From Macrostomum hystrix (lineage: Eukaryota; Platyhelminthes; Macrostomidae), in the NCBI GenBank assembly GCA_950097015.1, contig CATNEN010000007.1:4640001-4704000 (forward strand): a stretch of 64,000 nucleotides of DNA, written 5' to 3'. Made by a program: the position numbers and the translations under genes. The notes under the pieces were generated by a model. That model was not told where the DNA came from, ran no database searches, and saw only the letters and a list, made by a program, of their open reading frames with translations. This document shows positions 1 through 10,287 of the stretch, in pieces (position 1 is the first letter of the stretch; each line of letters starts with the position of its first letter).

Positions 1-30
1 TACCTTTATCTAGACGGATTTGCTGGACCT

Positions 31-418
31 AAACACCACACTCCCAGGCACGACGGCAGACAGAGACAGCAGTTGCGACACAGCAGAGAGCGAACGAGGG
101 AAGGGCACCGTCTATGGCCCACATGCAATATATTCAAAATGCACACAAAAAGGCTAAAGCAAGAAAAAAGGAAGCAAGGAAAAAGAAAAATTTTCACACC
201 ACGCAGCGCGAAGAGATAAGGCTGGGCAGTACGCGGGCGCCGGCTGAAATACAACCCAGCTCAAAGCGGAGGGATGGGTGTCTGGGGTGGGTGTTTACAC
301 CCAATCAGCGAGCGCCGATTGGGCACTAAACACCACACTCCCAGGCACGACGGCAGACAGAGACAGCAGTTGCGACACAGCAGAGAGCGAACGAGGGAAG
401 GGCACCGTCTATGGCCCA
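31..418. repeat. 90-bp direct repeat pair (31-121 and 328-418)
   Basis: Two nearly identical blocks of about 90 bp begin AAACACCACACTCCCAGGCA and end at TCTATGGCCCA, spaced 297 bp apart in the same orientation. The second copy starts exactly where the 187-328 block ends. They probably belong to the mobile element whose recombinase gene follows. Seen directly in the sequence; the element boundaries are inferred. Confidence 0.75.
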
Positions 419-1736
419 AACCCAAAAAAAGAAGAGGAAGGGGGGAGGCACGCATCATAAAATGCAAACGAGTGTGACGCCGGTACGCACTTAAAACAGA
501 GCTAAAACATAAAACACAAAATGGTTGAAAGCGTAAAGAAGTTACAAGCAAGACCAGCGAGCGTAGCAAACAACAACTAAACGTAAAAGCAAAAAAAATA
601 CAGAAGACAGAAGTCGCCAGCACTTCGTCCACAGCGAGTACAAAAGAAAGAGGTCACAAAGAATGTTTGAGCGACATATCAAGGGTCAAACGCACGCTGA
701 TGGCGAAGGCGAAGAGATGGGCTGAAGCAGGGACGGGCTGGTTGGCATGCAGGTGGTGTCGCAGCGCTGCCACCGGACAGAGCGGGTGCTGCGCCTCGCG
801 TCGAAGGCGTGGCAGGACCACGCGGTGCACTCGCTCACGGAACTGGTTGGTCTTGGACTTGCGGACATGCTGGATTGCCAGGTCCGAGCCCAACCGTAGG
901 CCTTCAACAATGATGGCCTCTCCCGGTGGCGGCATTGGGGTCGGGCAGCACAGGTTTGCGCGGCGCAGCAGGCCCCAGAATCCGACCAGGACAGCCGCCC
1001 AGAAGGCTGCGTCCTCCAGAATATGCAGCTGCAGTACTCCCCGCAGTTTGAGAAGGTGGTTTGGCTTGATTGGAGCCTTGCGCGCGGGTGGCCTAGCCAG
1101 CTTGCGTCGCACGCCGCGGAGGAGCAGGTCGATGCGAGGGTCGCTTGGGAGGCTGCGGCCAGTCTGCAGCTTGCAGTACAGGTCGGCGGCGTTAAGGTAT
1201 GCGCCTATGCTGGCATGCGATGTGAGGCGGTCGGCCAGCACGATGACGTAATGCGCGAACTGCTGTGCTGACGGTCTGGTGCTGTCGATGCGCGTTCGCT
1301 TACAGAAGCGTTGCCAGGAGGCAATCTGGCAGCGGTAGGAGCGCGCTGTCGTGCCTGCGAAGGCCAGGCTGCAGAGCTCGTGGTAGCGGCGGCTGAGGTG
1401 CGAACCCGGGACCGTAGGCGAGCGATCTGCAAAGAAAGGAATTGGCGAAAAGGGTGTGCTCATGAAGGTTGTCAGTTTCAATGTCCACTGTGCCGTAGAG
1501 CCGGAGCAGAAAATTTGCCAGCTCGCTGGTGTCATCTGCGCGACTGCCGCTGTCCGCAAAGATCTGGAACGTCCCAGGCACATGGAAGGCTTTTCATTGG
1601 AATGGAAGGAAAATTTTCACACCACGCTGCGCCAAGAGATAAGGCTGGGCAGTACGCGGGCGCCGGCTGAAATACAACCCAGCTCAAACGGAGGGGTGGG
1701 TGTTTACACCCAATCAGCGAGCGCCGATTGGACACT
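187..1736 (-). mobile_element. DIRS/Ngaro-like element remnant with direct flanking repeats
   Basis: A truncated tyrosine-recombinase reading frame (654-1583, minus) lies between two direct copies of a block of about 130 bp (187-328 and 1608-1736). Both copies contain GAGATAAGGCTGGGCAGTAC and end in CAGCGAGCGCCGATTGG. A recombinase bracketed by direct repeats fits a tyrosine-recombinase retroelement of the DIRS/Ngaro/PAT type, in which terminal or split direct repeats are usual. No reverse transcriptase or RNase H is visible, so this is an internally deleted remnant, or the rest lies outside the window. A Crypton-like origin is the alternative. Confidence 0.5.
654..1583 (-). pseudogene. truncated tyrosine recombinase (transposon-derived)
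   Basis: A frame of about 309 codons resembles the integrase/recombinase proteins of invertebrate DIRS-like elements. The N-terminal half looks like a helical core-binding domain (SYRCQIASWQRFCKR at about residues 80-95, followed by LLLRGVRRKLARPP). The catalytic half has FWGLLRRANL, carrying the first catalytic arginine, and VRKSKTNQFRERVHRVVLP, matching the beta-hairpin lysine segment. The typical LCPVAALRHHL spacer follows. The frame then stops before the HxxR box and the catalytic tyrosine, so the protein should be inactive. The first Met is probably not the original start. The family is clear; its exact clade is not. Confidence 0.65.
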
Positions 1737-2215
1737 TCAAGGGCTACAACAGGTAAACTAAGCCACTATGGACACCCTGACACGAATTTTTCCAATTTCA
1801 CTGATCAAGCCTAAATACTAGGCGCAGCTCAACTACAGAACACCATCGCCTAGTCTGTCAACCAATCAGGCACCACCCAACGCTCTTAGAATTTTTGGGC
1901 GCCGCCAGAAAAGTTTTCTTTTGATCCTACCAATTCTCTGTTTTGTTTCATAAAAATACTTTTTAACTGTTAATATCCAAAAACTTGAGCCTGCGGTCGA
2001 ACTGTTTATTGCTTCAAATATTCAGTATTGTTTTATTTTATAGTCCTATTTAGTTCGCATTCTCTGGAATTCTCACCTCAGTTTAGACCATTGTGCATCA
2101 GTAATTATCTCACTGTTATCTGCTGTTTGTTGGTACCGCTTCAATGGAATGGAAAGCAGATAATGGAATCACCGCTTCTGACACTATTATATTTCCCTTG
2201 TCCTCTTTCTCTGTT
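1737..2215. other. intergenic, nothing recognised
   Basis: AT-rich DNA between the recombinase remnant and the first minisatellite. I see no coding exon, RNA gene or clear repeat here. Confidence 0.5.
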
Positions 2216-2723
2216 CCCAAAATGAGACTGCGCCATTCCCCGTATCCCAAAATGAGACTGGGCCATTCCCCGTATCCCAAAATGAGACTGGGCCATTCCC
2301 CGTATCCCAAAATGAGACTGGGCCATTCCCCGTATCCCAAAATGAGACTGCGCCATTCCCCGTATCTCAAAATGAGACTGCGCCATTCCCCGTATCCCAA
2401 AATGAGACTGGGCCATTCCCCGTATCCCAAAATGAGACTGGGCCATTCCCCGTATCCCAAAATGAGACTGGGCCATTCCCCGTATCCCAAAATGAGACTG
2501 GGCCATTCCCCGTATCCCAAAATGAGACTGGGCCATTCCCCGTATCTCAAAATGAGACTGGGCCATTCCCCGTATCCCAAAATGAGACTGGGCCATTCCC
2601 CGTATCCCAAAATGAGACTGGGCCATTCCCCGTATCCCAAAATGAGACTGGGCCATTCCCCGTATCCCAAAATGAGACTGGGCCATTCCCCGTATCCCAA
2701 AATGAGACTGGGCCATTCCCCGT
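2216..2723. repeat. minisatellite, 30-bp unit, about 17 copies
   Basis: Head-to-tail copies of a 30-bp unit beginning CCCAAAATGAGACTGGGCC. Variation is almost confined to one G/C position (actgGgcc or actgCgcc) and one C/T position (tatCcc or tatCtc), so the array was homogenised recently. Because 30 is divisible by 3, several frames stay open on both strands; these are artefacts and not genes. Confidence 0.97.
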
Positions 2724-3480
2724 GGGATTTGCCCCTTCAACAGATCCAAATAGAATCTTTCCGCAGATCTCGAAGAGGGACTTATTATTTTCGTCGGGCA
2801 AGAAAGCTCTATATTTTTTTACAATACTTGTGTTTCGCTGTTCTATATGAAAGATTTTATGGATTATCTTGATACAAATACATTACTCACTACTCATTCG
2901 CTAATTAATTAGTAGTGTTTTGTGGAAATCGCCACCAAATTAGTTGCAATTTTTTAGACAAGAGAGATTTTCCTGGCAATCTATTTAGCCTATGCTTACT
3001 GTCATAATGGTTTATCATCGGTTCAGAATTAAATTCGTCATGTCAACCTAGTTGACTGCATTTAACTAACTGCAACTGCGAAACAACTGAGACCCAGTAG
3101 CCCAACAGTTTCGTATTATCATTTATTCATCTACCTGTTAATTATTGCCGCGCGATTCGTTTATACTCTCAGCAGCTCATTAATTTTTGTCTCTACTGTT
3201 TTTGTGTGATAACAAAATGAACTCTTAGTCGTGCTATGTGACCGTTGTCGCTCTTTAGTACTTTGTAATCATGAAGATTTGTTTTTTTCATCAAAGTAAA
3301 TAGATGGCAAGTAGTCCCAGCTAAATATGATTTTTCTGATTCATGTGCAGAAAGTATCTCGTACTTTGTACAGAGAATCTGCTGCAAAAATCAACATAAC
3401 TTGCTGATTTTTTAATTTACTAATCTTGTGTTATTTTACTAATTTTAATTTATTTCTAACATGCACTGAATCAGTATAAC
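2724..3480. other. AT-rich intergenic spacer
   Basis: AT-rich sequence without convincing coding bias. If the SLC35F-like gene has an upstream first exon, it should lie here or further left, but none stands out. Confidence 0.4.
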
Positions 3481-4196
3481 CCCTCAGGTACAGCATGACT
3501 GAATCAGGTACATGGCCGAGTGATCAGGTGTAGCATGACCCACTCGGGTGAAACATGACCCACTCAGGTACAACATGACCCACTCAGGTACAACATGACC
3601 CACTCAGGTGCAACATGACCCACTCAGGTGCAACATGACCCACTCAGGTGCAACATGACCCACTCAGGTACAACATGACCCACTCAGGTAAAACATGACC
3701 CACTCAGGTGCAAGATGACCCACTCAGGTACAACATGACCCACTCAGGTACAACATGACCCACTCAGGTAAAACATGATCCACTCAGGTGCAAGATGACC
3801 CACTCAGGTGCAACATGACCCACTCAGGTGCAACATGACCCACTCAGGTACAACATGACCCACTCAGGTAAAACATGACCCACTCAGGTAAAACATGACC
3901 CACTCAGGTACAACATGACCCACTCAGGTACAACATGATCCACTCAGGTAAAACATGACCCACTCAGGTACAACATGACCCACTCAGGTGCAACATGACC
4001 CACTCAGGTGCAACATGACCCACTCAGGTACAACATGACCCACTCAGGTGCAACATGACCCACTCAGGTACAACATGATCCACTCAGGTGCAACATGACC
4101 CACTCAGGTACAACATGACCCACTCAGGTGCAACATGACCCACTCAGGTACAACATGAACCACTCAGGTGCAACATGACCTACTCAGGTGCAACAT
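3481..4196. repeat. minisatellite, 20-bp unit, about 35 copies
   Basis: Copies of CACTCAGGTACAACATGACC. The variable bases are a/g after CAGGT and c/a after it. The left edge (3481-3540) is degenerate and the right edge runs straight into the SLC35F-like exon: a pyrimidine tract and AG follow within 20 bp. Each unit contains CAGGTA or CAGGTG, which resembles a splice junction. Confidence 0.97.
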
Positions 4197-4213
4197 TCGA
4201 TTGTCCTTTCCAG

Positions 4214-5914
4214 CAGCGGCATCGGCGTGACCTGTCGTCGACTACGACTGAAAACGGCGCCGGCAGTGGCAGCGTCGACGACTTCGAAAGTCCCTTCGGC
4301 CCGCCGGCTGTCTTTGGCAAATTTTCCTCATCAGCACCGGTTTCAACCCACATGCAGTCTAGCGATGCCTTATCAGCAGCGGCCGAACCCGTCGTCGAGT
4401 CCGACCCATTGTCATCCTGGACTATTCAGTGCTGCGGCGCCACCGTCAGCATCGGCGGCGTTGTTGGCGGAGCCCGGCCGTCGACGCGTCGCCTGCTGTT
4501 GTCGCTGGCGCTTGGCCAGCTGCTGTCGCTGTTTATCTGCGGCACGGCTGTCACATCCGGCTACCTGCAGCGCTACGGCGTGAACGCCCCGACGGCGCAG
4601 TGCTTTCTCAACTACCTGCTGCTGGGACTCACCTTCGGCTCCGCGGCCTTCTACCGGCTTGGCCGCGCCGCCAGTCTGAGGGCCGCAGCCCGACGGCTCT
4701 GGTGGCGATACCTGCTGGCAGCGCTGCTCGATGTTGAAGCCAACTATCTGGTGGTCAAGGTCAGTGAAACATAACTTGTTTTCGCGAGATTAGTAATTGA
4801 TAATCCACTCGACTAATCTAGCTTCATTTTATTCTCTTAATCTGTTTCTTTACATTCCCCTTAGTCGTCTCCTTCATTCCCTTAATCCAACTCCATCTCT
4901 GTGCCTAATCCGTTTCCTTCACTTTGGGTATCCCTTTCGCTAATCTGTATCCTTTCCTACCCCTAATCCGTCTCTTTTTCTTCCCCTATTCCCTCTAATT
5001 TCCTTCTCCAATCCATTTCCCTAAATCCGTTCCCCTAATCCGTCTCCTCCAAAATCCCTTAATCCGTCTCCTCCCGTTCCCCTAATCCGCAGGCGTACGC
5101 GTACACCAGCGTGACCAGCGTGCAGCTGCTGGACTGCGCCAGCATCCCCGTGGCTCTTATCAGCTCCTGGCTGCTGCTCGGTGCCAGATTCGGCGCCTGC
5201 CACTACATCGGCGTGGCGGCCTGCGTGCTTGGCGCCGGTGGCATGGCCCTGGCGGACGTGCTGGCTGCTCAGCACGCCGGTGACGCTGCTCCGCCGGCCC
5301 CGTTGCTAGGTGACGCTCTGGTGCTAGCGGGCGGGGCTCTCTACGGCCTCTCCAACGTGTGGCAGGAGCGCCTGGTCCGCCGCTACGAGCGGCTCCTCTA
5401 CATCGGCTGCGTCGGCATCCTCGGCGCCCTGATTGGCGGAGTTCAACTGCTGCTGCTTGAGCGCAACGAGCTGGGCGCCCTGCTGGCTGGCCGGTTCGCT
5501 CCGGGCGCATCGCCAGCCGCGGCTGCTGGCGCCGCTGTCGGCTTCGCCCTGTGCATGTACGCCCTGTACTCTCTGATGCCCCTGGCGATGACCGCGGGCA
5601 GCGCCGTGCTGGTCAACCTGTCCCTGCTCACCGCTGATCTCTACGCCCTGTTCGTGGGTGTCTACCTGTTCGGCTACAGCTTTCATCCGCTGTACTTTGT
5701 AGCCTACGGAGCCATTCTGCTAGGTCTGGCCGCTTACGCCATCCGGCAGCCCCGGCTAGTGCAGGACCCGCCCGTCAGGCGTCGGTTTCTGCGGCCAACG
5801 CCCACCATCGGACCGGTTGGCACCGCTGCTGCTGCTGGCGGCGGAGTCGGTGTTCGAGGCATCAGGCGCTTCGGCAGCATCGAGGAAGGCATCGACTGTG
5901 CCAGGAGTAGCTAG
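4214..5914 (+). CDS. SLC35F1/F2-like solute carrier (drug/metabolite transporter family)
   Basis: Multi-pass membrane transporter of the SLC35F group. Exons 4214-4759 and 5093-5914 join with donor GTCAGT and acceptor CCGCAG in phase 0. The product shows LALGQLLSLFICGTAVTSGY, RRLWWRYLLAALLDVEANYL, then across the intron VKAYAYTSVTSVQLLDC, LYGLSNVWQE, ALCMYALYSLMPL and LLTADLYALFVGVYLFGY, all hallmarks of SLC35F1/F2. From the ATG at 4352 the protein would be 409 residues, close to the usual length of about 408. The frame is also open and coding-like back to 4214, where TTGTCCTTTCCAG looks like a splice acceptor, so an extra upstream exon is possible. The tail is A/G/R-rich and poorly conserved. 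Substrate unknown. Confidence 0.88.
4795..5090. repeat. degenerate pyrimidine-rich tandem repeat in the SLC35F-like intron
   Basis: The intron (4760-5092) is filled by decayed copies of a unit like CCCCTAATCCGTCTCCTTC, about 15-20 bp and irregular in length. The last copy runs into the acceptor CCCCTAATCCGCAG, so the repeat itself supplies the polypyrimidine tract. Confidence 0.75.
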
Positions 5915-6028
5915 TCTGTGCTTGACTACCGCTTTCAAAGTTTTTATATCGCATGCCTGCATTCCTACCTATTTTAGACTATTTTTACGGCTCAGATTCT
6001 CTGAAATAACCGAAATTTCATTTCACCT

Positions 6029-6940
6029 AGATCCTCAAATGAACTGGCCCTTTCTCCCAGATCCTCAAATTAAATGGTCCTTTCTCCCAGATCCTCAAAT
6101 GAACTGGCCCTTTCTCCCAGATCCTCAAATTAAATGGTCCTTTCTCCCAGATCCTCAAATGAACTGGCCCTTTCTCCCAGATCCTCAAATTAAATGGTCC
6201 TTTCTCCCAGATCCTCAAATGAACTAGCCCTTTCTCCCAGATCCTCAAATTAAATGGTCCTTTCTCCCAGATCCTCAAATTAACTGGCCTTTTTTTCCAA
6301 ATCCTCAAATTAAATGGCCCTTTCTCCCAGATCCTCAAATTAACTGGCCCTTTCTCCCAGATCCTCAAATTAACTGGCCCTTTCTCCCAGATCCTCAAAT
6401 TAACTGGCCCTTTCTCCCAGATCCTGAAATTAACAGGCCCTTTCTCCCGGATCCTCAAATTAACTGGCCCTTTCTCCCAGATCCTCAAATTAAATGGCCA
6501 TTTTTTTCCAAATCCTCAAATTAACTGGCCCTTTCTCCCAGATCCTCAAATTAACAGGCCCTTTCTCCCGGATCCTCAAATTAACTGGCCCTTTCTCCCA
6601 GATCCTCAAATTAAATGGCCATTTTTTTCCAAATCCTCAAATTAACTGGCCCTTTCTCCCAGATCCTCAAATTGAACGGTCATTTCTCGCAGATCCTCAA
6701 ATTGAACGGTCATTTCTCCCAGATCCTCAAATTGAACGGTCATTTCTCCCAGATCCTCAAATTGAACGGTCATTTCTCCCAGATCCTCAAATTGAACGGT
6801 CATTTCTCCCAGATCCTCAAATTGAACGGTCATTTCTCCCAGATCCTCAAATTGAACGGTCATTTCTCCCAGATCCTCAAATTGAACGGTCATTTCTCGC
6901 AGATCCTCAAATTGAATGGTCATTTCTCCCAGATCGTCAA
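6029..6940. repeat. minisatellite, 30-bp unit with 60-bp higher-order structure, about 30 copies
   Basis: Copies of a 30-bp unit starting AGATCCTCAAATTAACTGGC. At 6029-6270 two unit types alternate (aatGAACTGGCCC and aatTAAATGGTCC), giving a 60-bp higher-order repeat. The middle is mixed, with TTTTTTTCCA variants. From about 6660 the array is a uniform AAATTGAACGGTC subtype. It begins about 115 bp after the SLC35F-like stop codon and may sit in the 3' UTR or just beyond. Confidence 0.96.
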
Positions 6941-7388
6941 AATGGAGCAAATTGAGCAAACAGATTTTGCACTATTTGCCAGTTGTTGTGCAACCCCCAG
7001 AAATCTCAGAAATATCAGATTTTATGTCTAAAATTATCGGACCTTAAGTTATTATAATCACGAATCGTTTTAGCGACTCAGTTGACGTGAGCGCCATTAA
7101 TTGAAAAGAAATATTGAGCAAGGAACATTTATAGTTGCATTTTTGTTCTGCTTTTGAGTTATTTAAGTCATTCAGATTTTGTGCTCTTTGCATGTCTGCT
7201 TGTTTCCGCAGTGATTTTATTTCAACGCCTTCAAATTGACTGCTTGATTACTATTGATTGCTTGATTTGTTTGAATAATTTTTTAATGCTAAATATAGGC
7301 GTGCAGAGTTTAATACATTTTTTCAACTATTATAGGAATGGAATAAAACCTCTTTGCTAATCTGCTTGTTTCATTTTTCATTCACGCC
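6941..7388. other. AT-rich spacer, nothing recognised
   Basis: AT-rich DNA between two minisatellites. Only short open frames without coding character are present. Confidence 0.4.
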
Positions 7389-8157
7389 GTCAGTCATTAC
7401 CCACTAATCCTCCATTCAGTCAGTCATTACCCACTAATCCTCCATTCAGTCAGTCATTACCCACTAATCCTCCATTCAGTCAGTCATTACCCACTAATCC
7501 TCCACTCAGTCAGTCATTACCCACTAATCCTCCACTCCGTCAGAGATTACCCACTAATCCTCCATTCAGTCAGTCATTACCCACTAATCCTCCATTCAGT
7601 CAGTCATTACCCACTAATCCTCCACTCCGTCAGAGATTACCCACTAATCCTCCATTCAGTCAGTCATTACCCACTAATCCTCCATTCAGTCAGTCATTAC
7701 CCACTAATCCTCCATTCAGTCAGTCATTACCCACTAATCCTCCACTCCGTCAGAGATTACCCACTAATCCTCCACTCAGTCAGTCATTACCCACTAATCC
7801 TCCATTCAGTCAGTCATTACCCACTAATCCTCCACTCAGTCAGTCATTACCCACTAATCCTCCACTCAGTCAGTCATTACCCACTAATCCTCCATTCAGT
7901 CAGTCATTACCCACTAATCCTCCATTCAGTCAGTCATTACCCACTAATCCTCCACTCAGTCAGTCATTACCCACTAATCCTCCATTCAGTCAGTCATTAC
8001 CCACTAATCCTCCACTCAGTCAGTCATTACCCACTAATCCTCCATTCAGTCAGTCATTAACCACTCAGTCAGTCATTACCCACTAATCCTCCATTCAGTC
8101 AGTCATTACCCACTAATCCTCCACTCACTCAGTCATTACCCACTAATCCTTCATTCA
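7389..8157. repeat. minisatellite, 30-bp unit, about 26 copies
   Basis: Copies of a 30-bp unit containing CAGTCATTACCCACTAATCC. Variants alternate CTCCATTCAG, CTCCACTCAG and CTCCACTCCGTCAGAG, the last recurring at several places in a pattern that suggests block duplication. One truncated copy is at about 8060. The array decays into a second short repeat at 8158. Confidence 0.96.
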
Positions 8158-8300
8158 GTGACTTATCGAGAAGCATGAAGCATGACTTATCGAGACGGAC
8201 GCATGAATTATCGAGTAGGTTGCATACATTAAAGAGGGTAAAGTATGACTTATCAAGGGGGAAGCATCAGTAGGGTTGCCTAAATTATCGAGGGGATTAT
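8158..8300. repeat. degenerate short repeats around GACTTATCGAG
   Basis: About six imperfect copies of a motif like ATGACTTATCGAGAAGC (20-28 bp spacing), also seen as GAATTATCGAG and AAATTATCGAG. Too diverged for a firm unit. Confidence 0.6.
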
Positions 8301-8301
8301 C

Positions 8302-8439
8302 GTGCTATGATATGGCAGTCCATGCACAGTCCTGTGATAGATCAGTTACTGACAGTAGGCTGCAGAGGGAGTGCTATGATATGGCAGTCCATGCACAGTC
8401 CTGTGATAGATCAGCTACTGACAGTAGGCTGCAGAGGAT
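8302..8439. repeat. 69-bp tandem duplication (two copies)
   Basis: Copies at 8302-8370 and 8371-8439 start GTGCTATGATATGGCAGTCC and differ at only a couple of positions, so the duplication is recent. The second copy ends just before the pseudogene below. Confidence 0.9.
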
Positions 8440-8475
8440 GTCACTGAATCTGTTTGCACTGACTAAAACAATCCA

Positions 8476-8960
8476 GATTGGCTGCACATCAAAAGGTCAT
8501 TCTATGGTAGGGAACAAAATACGGGTGCGACTTACCGCAAATGGCTGAGCCGGGAACTTGCCATGGCTCACGACGGTAACAGGCGAGAGAACTCAACCAA
8601 GATGAACGACACCCGAGGCGCCAACTCCATGGTGTTCTTGTTTCCCAGCATGGACAGGCCGCAGAACGTGGAGGAAATTCTGATCTGGAAGAAGCTGGGC
8701 TGCGCCTACAATGCCAGCCACTATAACTTTCGTGTACTGGACATAAAGTGGCGAGATTCCGAGTGCCATCCGACTGACGAGGGCCGCTACATCAGCGTTG
8801 TTTGCGAATGGATGTACCATTCGCGTTCAAAATCAGGCTGCAATCGACCACCGAACTCAGCGACTGCGACATCCCGGCGGAGGTCGAGGTCTTCGGCAAC
8901 GGAGGAGCCCAGCTTAACGAGCTTGAACATCAGCGAGTTTGGCCCTAGACAGACCGCTAG
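8476..8960 (+). pseudogene. decayed second copy of the secreted protein gene at 10288-11159
   Basis: Beginning after an acceptor-like ACAATCCAG, this region reads WLHIKRSFYGRE, MVFLFPSMDRPQN, ILIWKKLGCAYNASHYNF, SECHPTDEGRYISVVCEWM, in step with exon 2 of the intact gene (WLHIKRSLFCRRE, MMFIFSSADRPL, FLVWKKQDCAFNASDYEF, SECYPTDEGEYVSVVCKFM). After GCGAATGGATGTA a deletion of about 4 bp shifts the frame: the conserved DCDIPAEVE tail is still present, but in another frame. The N-terminal cysteine pair is lost, and no first exon with a signal peptide is seen upstream, only satellite DNA. A functional gene with a new C-terminus cannot be excluded. Confidence 0.7.
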
Positions 8961-9039
8961 TGGTGTTGGACGTTGTAGAAACTTTCATTACAAAACTTTA
9001 AAACTCTTAACTTGTAGAAACTTTAAACCACACCGTACT

Positions 9040-9910
9040 GGTGGAAAAATACACAAAACGGGAGGACAAACACAAAGACAAGTGGACAAAGACACAAAAC
9101 AGGTGGACAAACACAATACAGATAGGCAAACTCACAAAACAGGTGGAAAAATACAGAAGATTGGACAAATACACAGAACAGATCAACGAGCACACAGAAC
9201 AGTTGGAGAAACACCCAGAACAGGTAGACAAACACAGAAAAGGTGGACAAACACACAGAAGAGGTGGACAAACGCACATAACAGGTAGACAAACACAGAA
9301 AAGGTGGACAAACACACAGAACAGGTGGACAAACACCCAGAACAGGTAGACAAACACAGAAAAGGTGGACAAACACACAGAAGAGGTGGACAAACGCACA
9401 TAACAGGTAGACAAACACAGAAAAGGTGGACAAACACACAGAAGAGGTGGACAAACGCACATAACAGGTAGACAAACACAGAAAAGGTGGACAAACACAC
9501 AGAACAGGTGGACAAACACCAAGAACAGGTAGACAAACACCCAGAACAGGTAGACAAACACAGAAAAGGTGGACAAACACACAGAAGAGGTGGACAAACG
9601 CACATAACAGGTAGACAAACACAGAAAAGGTGGACAAACACACAGAACAGGTGGACAAACACCAAGAACAGGTAGACAAACACCCAGAACAGGTAGACAA
9701 ACACAGAAAAGGTGGACAAACACACAGAAGAGGTGGACAAACGCACATAACAGGTAGACAAACACAGAAAAGGTGGACAAACACACAGAACAGGTGGACA
9801 AACACCCATAACAGGTAGACAAACACAGAAAAGGTGGACAAACACACAGAACAGGTGGACAAACGCACAAAACAGATCAAGAAGAGCATACATAACAGGT
9901 GGAAAAAACA
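9040..9910. repeat. minisatellite, 19-21-bp units in a 61-bp higher-order repeat
   Basis: Basic units such as GACAAACACAGAAAAGGTG (19 bp) and two 21-bp variants combine into a 61-bp higher-order repeat, best seen at 9350-9480. Edges are degenerate. It starts about 80 bp after the pseudogene, within sequence that follows the gene copy. Because 61 is not a multiple of 3, the frames rotate; the Cys/Val/Leu-rich minus-strand translations are artefacts. Confidence 0.95.
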
Positions 9911-9944
9911 TGCAGAACTGACAAGAACACCGAACAGGCAAACA

Positions 9945-10287
9945 CGAACCGTTAAGAATATTTACTTTTTTGCATCGGCATCAGAATAATAAAATACACA
10001 TAGAATTTTGTTTGAATTCTTGCACTGAATTTCAGTGGTGATGCTGGTTTTCAGTTTATTTTGCAGCATGCAAAATAGACAGTTATCAGAGTTTAATCGG
10101 TGCTGAACCCAGCAAGCAACTAATTACACAAATCCATGCACAATGTGAATTTGTCTCCAAATCTTCTACGCGCTAAAATATCAAGTTTTGTTTATTTCGA
10201 CGCAGGAAATAAATGCTCTCTAGCAGGTTGTAAATCTGCATAACATTGTAGCCACTAAAGCATTGATTCAGCAGTTTAGATCTCGCT
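9945..10287. other. upstream region of the secreted protein gene
   Basis: AT-rich sequence without coding signal. It should contain the promoter and 5' UTR of the gene at 10288, but no clear promoter element is identifiable. Confidence 0.35.

Noticed and set aside
2116-2872. Overlapping frames of 190-240 codons with 10-residue periodic sequence on both strands
   Set aside because: Produced by the 30-bp minisatellite; no flanking coding signal or splice support.
9007-9941. Cys/Val/Leu-rich minus-strand frames of 250-290 codons resembling a repetitive secreted protein
   Set aside because: The 61-bp higher-order unit rotates through all three frames with equal openness; translation artefact.
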